Part shown: positions 22,853 through 26,219 of the stretch, in pieces
Position numbering within the stretch: position 1 is the stretch's first letter
How the letters are laid out: every line of letters starts with the position of its first letter
NCBI GenBank assembly: GCA_023436305.1
Contig: JAEZJQ010000063.1
Span: 1-26,219, forward strand
DNA: 26,219 nt
Direction: 5' to 3'
Source: Bacillota bacterium
GTDB lineage: Bacteria > Bacillota > UBA4882 > UBA8346
Notes under the pieces: generated by a model
Seen by the model: the letters and a program-made list of their open reading frames with translations, nothing else
What the model was told of the DNA's origin: nothing
The model's database searches: none
Translations under genes and position numbers: made by a program

Positions 22853-23671
22853 GTGAATACCTATCCTTTTGTTGAACTAAGTCTACAAAGTCTAAAAAAT
22901 TTTCAAGATTATAATCTTGCTGTTAATGTATTAAACAAAATTAATGAGTATAAAAAAGATTTTGTACCTGATGTTTTTGGTGTATATCAGCCATTAAAAA
23001 AGAAGTACAACCTTAGCAATATTGAAGAATGTGTTAAATTATGGATGAATGATGAGTGCAATGAAAATAATGCTGCTGAAAATTATGTTATGGGACAATT
23101 ATTGATGGAAAAGAAGAAAGGGTCTAAAGTTAAATATTTGATTATGTGGCAAAAGGACAATCAGGCAAGATTTAACTGTTTTAGTATGTCTGTAGAAATA
23201 AACTATCTAGAAGATCATGATTGTTATAATAAATTTATTGATTTATGCAAAGAATTGGTAGTTTTAATCGAACCAGTGCATGGTGACATTTTAAACCAAG
23301 GATTTCCGGGTTGGGAAGCACCGATTGATTTAAAAATTCGACTTCCTGAAATTAACTGGATGGTTTTTTTAGGTCAACCTTATATCGAAATGTTTGGAAA
23401 GGACAAAATCTTAAATACTCCATGTTATAGGGTTGAAGAAGTAAGTCAAAATATTATTTCATTACAAACTATAAAGAGTGTATTTAATGATATTCCAGAT
23501 GATGTAAAGAACAACATTAAGAGCTATTTAGGAGAGGATGCTTTTGTTTGGGAAGGAAAGTCAATAAGGGCCTATAAAGATGGCAAAGTTCCAAAATTTG
23601 ATTTTTCAGAAGTATTATTTGATAAAACAAAGCCAATTGTTGATATTCAAACTTTATCAAGGCAAAGGTAA
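22853..23671 (+). CDS. Candidate immunity protein for the RHS nuclease tip
   Basis: A 272-residue soluble protein with no signal peptide. It starts with GTG immediately after the toxin's TAA, preceded by a GGTGGTG ribosome site, so it is translationally coupled to the toxin. Position, size, low G+C and lack of catalytic motifs fit an immunity protein that neutralises the toxin in the producing cell. Distinct segments are EINYLEDHDCYNKFIDLCKE, INWMVFLGQPYIEMFGKDKI and EEVSQNIISLQTIKSVFNDI. The layout recalls Imm52-type immunity proteins, but I cannot confirm this without a profile search. An open frame in another phase continues past its stop into 23814, so its original C-terminus may have been disturbed. 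Confidence 0.7.
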   Translation: MNTYPFVELSLQSLKNFQDYNLAVNVLNKINEYKKDFVPDVFGVYQPLKKKYNLSNIEECVKLWMNDECNENNAAENYVMGQLLMEKKKGSKVKYLIMWQKDNQARFNCFSMSVEINYLEDHDCYNKFIDLCKELVVLIEPVHGDILNQGFPGWEAPIDLKIRLPEINWMVFLGQPYIEMFGKDKILNTPCYRVEEVSQNIISLQTIKSVFNDIPDDVKNNIKSYLGEDAFVWEGKSIRAYKDGKVPKFDFSEVLFDKTKPIVDIQTLSRQR

Positions 23672-23676
23672 AGCAA

Positions 23677-23814
23677 AGTTTTAAAAGTAATACCTACTAT
23701 CAAGAAAGAGAAACTAGAGCATTAAACAATGGAGCATTTTCTTTCCAAAACAATTTTATAATTTGGGGAAATTGTACATTCTTATTCTTTGGTAAATCAA
23801 AAAAACAAAAATGA
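23677..23814 (+). pseudogene. Remnant coding frame after the immunity gene
   Basis: An open frame without a start or ribosome site reads SNTYYQERETRALNN near 23686 and ends FFGKSKKQK at TGA 23812-23814. Low-complexity AT-rich DNA can yield such frames by chance. The location between a toxin-immunity pair and an RHS-tip remnant makes it a possible relic of an earlier tip or immunity gene. Confidence 0.25.
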
Positions 23815-23850
23815 GTGGATTTGAATTCATTCTTAATGAATGATATAGTG

Positions 23851-23891
23851 AAAGGTCACTTCAAGGATTGATTACTGATGTGACCTTTTTT
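23851..23891 (+). terminator. Rho-independent terminator of the toxin-immunity unit
   Basis: A 9-bp stem AAAGGTCAC/GTGACCTTT (23851-23859 with 23880-23888) with a 20-nt loop leads into six Ts. Confidence 0.75.
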
Positions 23892-24092
23892 CTCCTATGC
23901 CAGTATCTCGATGATACGCAACAACAAGTATTATTAGGGAATTATACTGATAAGAGTACGTTGCTTGGCACGATAATTCAAATTGGAGCCGGATTAGCCG
24001 GTGTTGATTTACCGGCGGATTTAAGGGATGTTACGTATGATATCCATAAATTTGAATTGTCATTAAATCACTTATTTCACCAGATATTTTAG
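23868..24092 (+). pseudogene. Orphan fragment resembling the pre-toxin region of RHS/polymorphic toxins
   Basis: The 74-codon frame has no ribosome site and its first codon is a TTG inside the terminator loop. Its core, DDTQQQVLLGNYTDKSTLLG then TIIQIGAGLAGVDLPADLRD and VTYDIHKFEL, resembles the segment that follows the RHS core in many polymorphic toxins (the LGTAAQIGLGLxGLDLPADIRDxxYD type). It stops after LNHLFHQIF without a toxin domain. It is best read as a leftover C-terminal tip displaced by insertion of the current nuclease-immunity pair. The match is from memory of the family, not from a search. Confidence 0.55.
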
Positions 24093-24133
24093 AAAGTAGT
24101 CAAACTATCTCTATTATTTAGGGGGAAAAATTA

Positions 24134-24565
24134 ATGAACTTTTTCGAGGCTATCGATGCTTATACAAAACCATTATTTGATTTAGGATTTTCAATTATCG
24201 AAAAAGAAGATGGAGGAATGGGGAAGTATTGTAAACTAAATTCTACCAGTTACCAAATATTTTTTATATATGATCGCGGCCCGATACATTGTGTATTAAA
24301 ACATCATGACTTAGAAACCAAGTATGAATTTGATTTGATTCATTTATCTAATTATTTGAACAATAGACTAATTAAATATGAATTTCCAAACTATTATTTT
24401 GAATTAAATAAAGAGTGTAATGAGCGTTATATTTCCTATTGTGTTGAAATTATTTTAGAAAATGATGAAAAGATCAGTGATTTTATTAATTCGATGGATA
24501 GCCAAAAGTATCGTGATTTTACCAAATTTTATACAAAAGAAAACATGAGGCAATGGAGGAGTTAA
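24134..24565 (+). CDS. Small soluble protein, possible orphan immunity protein
   Basis: A 143-residue, AT-rich, soluble protein beginning MNFFEAIDAYTKPLFDLGFS. It has alternating predicted strands and helices, no signal peptide and no catalytic motif. I do not recognise the family. It follows the displaced RHS-tip remnant by 41 bp, so it may be the immunity gene once paired with that older tip. AGGGGG lies 8 nt before the ATG. Confidence 0.6.
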   Translation: MNFFEAIDAYTKPLFDLGFSIIEKEDGGMGKYCKLNSTSYQIFFIYDRGPIHCVLKHHDLETKYEFDLIHLSNYLNNRLIKYEFPNYYFELNKECNERYISYCVEIILENDEKISDFINSMDSQKYRDFTKFYTKENMRQWRS

Positions 24566-24566
24566 A

Positions 24567-24671
24567 TTGAAACTCGGGCCACTTACCAGCAGGGATGGGT
24601 GGTTTGGAATATTGATCATTTGGAATATAAAATTGGTGAAGGGGTTATGCTATGTTGCATTGGTGCAATGA
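24567..24671 (+). CDS. Short ORF with strong ribosome site, possible remnant
   Basis: A TTG at 24567 has GGAGGAG 5 nt upstream and opens 34 codons starting MKLGPLTSRDGWFGILIIWN and ending YVALVQ. It overlaps the next gene by 20 nt in another frame. The ribosome site is good and the middle is hydrophobic, but no family is recognised. It may be a real small membrane peptide, a coupling leader, or decayed coding DNA. Confidence 0.3.
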   Translation: MKLGPLTSRDGWFGILIIWNIKLVKGLCYVALVQ

Positions 24672-25566
24672 GTATTATAGATTGTATCAAAAGTTAAGTG
24701 GATGGCTGCTGGTGTGGTTTGTATTTTTAAATGTGCGCTTCCTGGGACATGCTTATTTTTTTATATCATTATTACCGGATTATTTGAGCAGACTAATTCA
24801 TTATAATGATTTTAATGTTTTGCCGGATTATGCCAAAGAATTTGATTACGAAATGCTTTTTGTGAATTTTAGAGCAATGGGGTCGATGATATTACTTTTA
24901 CTTATCATTGGGGTTATTATCTTTTTTGTTTTAAAAAATAAGATTACCCCGAAACTTATGATCATTTATATTGTATTCGATCTATTATTCACTGAAATAC
25001 TGGAAGTTGCTTCATGGTTCATTTTCCCGTCTTTACAATTAAATGGGGCTTTCATTGTCTCATATTTTATTTTAGGTATTGCCGGAATTGTTTATTGGTC
25101 AAGATCGAAACGCGTTAAGCAATATTTTAGCGACAAGGTTTTGATGAACCCTGTCGAGGATACTAACTATCAATTTAGTGGATGGTTATTAGTATGGCTA
25201 TTATTCATTATTGTTAGGTTGATTTCATATAGCTATAATTTTGGGCACGATAATTCACAAATAATTTTTTCCCGGATTAAATTTCATATGCTTTTTTTGC
25301 ATTTCCACATTTTAATAATCATATTTACAACAGCACTAATTATTATGTATTTTAAGAGATCGCGCTTTTTACCAAACCTCATGGCTGTTTATTGGATATT
25401 TTGTTTTATTTGTTACCAATCGGAGAAGTTAGCGCCACTCCTTATTTATCATACAAATTTAGGTTTAGGCGACTGGATCTCCGGGGGTGTTTCTTTTATT
25501 ATTTTTGGCGCGATGGCATTATACTGGATACTTTCTAAAAAAGTTAAAGAAACCTTCATTTATTAG
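24652..25566 (+). CDS. DUF2569-like membrane protein, internally duplicated
   Basis: A 304-residue integral membrane protein with about eight helices, made of two tandem copies of one unit. Copy 1 starts at SGWLLVWFVFLNVRF (16-30) and ends at YWSRSKRVKQYF (148-159). Copy 2 starts at SGWLLVWLLFIIVRL (176-190) and ends at YWILSKKVKETF (291-302). The GWLLxW opening and four-helix unit match DUF2569, whose single-domain members are about half this size and have no established function. The ATG at 24652 has GGGG 8 nt upstream. No terminator is visible after it. A link to the toxin locus is not shown. Confidence 0.75.
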   Translation: MLHWCNEYYRLYQKLSGWLLVWFVFLNVRFLGHAYFFISLLPDYLSRLIHYNDFNVLPDYAKEFDYEMLFVNFRAMGSMILLLLIIGVIIFFVLKNKITPKLMIIYIVFDLLFTEILEVASWFIFPSLQLNGAFIVSYFILGIAGIVYWSRSKRVKQYFSDKVLMNPVEDTNYQFSGWLLVWLLFIIVRLISYSYNFGHDNSQIIFSRIKFHMLFLHFHILIIIFTTALIIMYFKRSRFLPNLMAVYWIFCFICYQSEKLAPLLIYHTNLGLGDWISGGVSFIIFGAMALYWILSKKVKETFIY

Positions 25567-25738
25567 GAACAATTTTCACTTTAGAAGGAATTCCGCAGTT
25601 CGATTGCCCGAAGAGAGATTTATTCCTTGTTGATGCCCCGGATATTCTGTTCTAAAGAGACAAAACTGCAATATTTTTTCCAGTAAGGCGTATGAGTCCT
25701 ATACCGAATTCAGTCAATAAATAATCGGGAGGTAAGTC

Positions 25739-26219
25739 ATGAAAAAAATACTTATTGTAGTTTTCGCCGTGTGCCTTATTGTTTGTAACTTATTCAGCAG
25801 TTATGCTCAAGACCAAAGCCCGATAACGGAAGACGATTTAGTAAAAGTTTTAATTGATGGCAAGTATATTAAATTTGTTCATAAACCGATTATTGTGGAT
25901 TATGCAACCCTTTTTCCATTGTATGAGACACTAAAGGCGTTAGGGGTTCAAAACGACGATTCCCATATCATATGGAATTCAGCCGACAAAAGTATAACGG
26001 TAAAAAAGAACGACTTGGTTATTGCCTTTTATATTGGCAGTACAAAAGCAATGATTAACGGAAAAGAATCAAGTATCAGCAATGCGCCGGTACAATATAA
26101 AAGCCAGATTTACATTCCGATAAGATTTATCGCCGAAAGTTTTGGCAAGGAGGTAATATGGGATGAATCAATAAGTACTATGGTGATTTGCGATGGCAAT
26201 GAGCATGACAAAATGAAGG
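25739..26219 (+). CDS. Secreted copper-amine-oxidase-N-domain protein, 3' end cut by the window
   Basis: The first 160 codons are present. Residues 1-23 form a signal peptide ending SSYA. Residues 35-150 match the copper amine oxidase N-terminal (stalk) domain common in Gram-positive surface proteins: VKVLIDGKYIKF, a two-fold repeat with LFPLYETLKALG and HIIWNSADKSITVKK, then MINGKE, QIYIPIRFIAESFGKEVIWDE. This domain is usually a surface or stalk module rather than an oxidase. GGGAGGT lies 6 nt before the ATG. The remaining C-terminal part is outside the window, so other domains may follow. Confidence 0.88.
   Translation, partial: MKKILIVVFAVCLIVCNLFSSYAQDQSPITEDDLVKVLIDGKYIKFVHKPIIVDYATLFPLYETLKALGVQNDDSHIIWNSADKSITVKKNDLVIAFYIGSTKAMINGKESSISNAPVQYKSQIYIPIRFIAESFGKEVIWDESISTMVICDGNEHDKMK

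Noticed and set aside
1..26219. CRISPR arrays, tRNA or rRNA genes, insertion sequences
   Set aside because: No regularly spaced direct repeats, no tRNA-like cloverleaf or rRNA sequence noticed, and no transposase coding frame in any of the long open frames.

Overview
The window looks like chromosome from a Gram-positive, Bacillota-type anaerobe. The evidence is strong AGGAGG-type ribosome sites, moderate G+C with AT-rich islands, an AgrB-type peptide-processing protease, secreted cellulose-binding proteins with Thr-Pro linkers, and a DUF2569-like membrane protein. A Clostridia or Hydrogenispora-like plant-polymer degrader would fit, but the sequence alone does not fix the taxon. All convincing genes are on the plus strand.

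Layout. Positions 1-2700 hold a terminator from an upstream gene and three small enzyme-type genes: a frameshifted GNAT acetyltransferase, a DinB-fold protein and an AAC(3)-family acetyltransferase. Positions 2870-8290 form a cellulose-related block: a non-catalytic secreted CBM3 protein, a small zinc-ribbon protein, and a 966-residue GH9 cellulase with two PA14 domains and a C-terminal CBM3. The genes in this block end in near-copies of one terminator hairpin. Positions 8600-10570 hold a small membrane-protein gene, two short ORFs missed by length cut-offs, an unrecognised 99-residue protein, agrB, and a short AgrD-like ORF. That ORF stops at UGA where the signal cysteine would be expected, while the +1 frame carries a Cys and an acidic, proline-containing tail.

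Positions 10766-23890 are a secreted polymorphic-toxin locus. An 879-residue Ig/PKD/beta-helix surface protein is followed without a terminator by a 2934-residue RHS/YD-repeat protein. The RHS protein has N-terminal discoidin-like and Ig-like domains and a further discoidin-like domain inside the YD-repeat shell. Its tip continues after a stop, in the +1 frame, into a PD-(D/E)xK-like nuclease domain. The next gene starts directly at the toxin stop and is the likely immunity gene. From 23672 to about 24670 there are remnants that look like displaced RHS tips, an orphan immunity-like gene and a short ORF. The window ends with an internally duplicated membrane protein (DUF2569-like) and the start of a secreted copper-amine-oxidase-N-type protein.

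How the parts may work together: cellulose binding and hydrolysis, a peptide-signalling cassette and a contact-dependent toxin locus sit side by side, consistent with competition on plant fibre. No AgrC or AgrA is present, so regulatory links between the blocks are inference. The most notable observations are the AgrD-like ORF, the out-of-frame RHS toxin tip, the toxin-tip remnants, and the repeated terminator and promoter modules.
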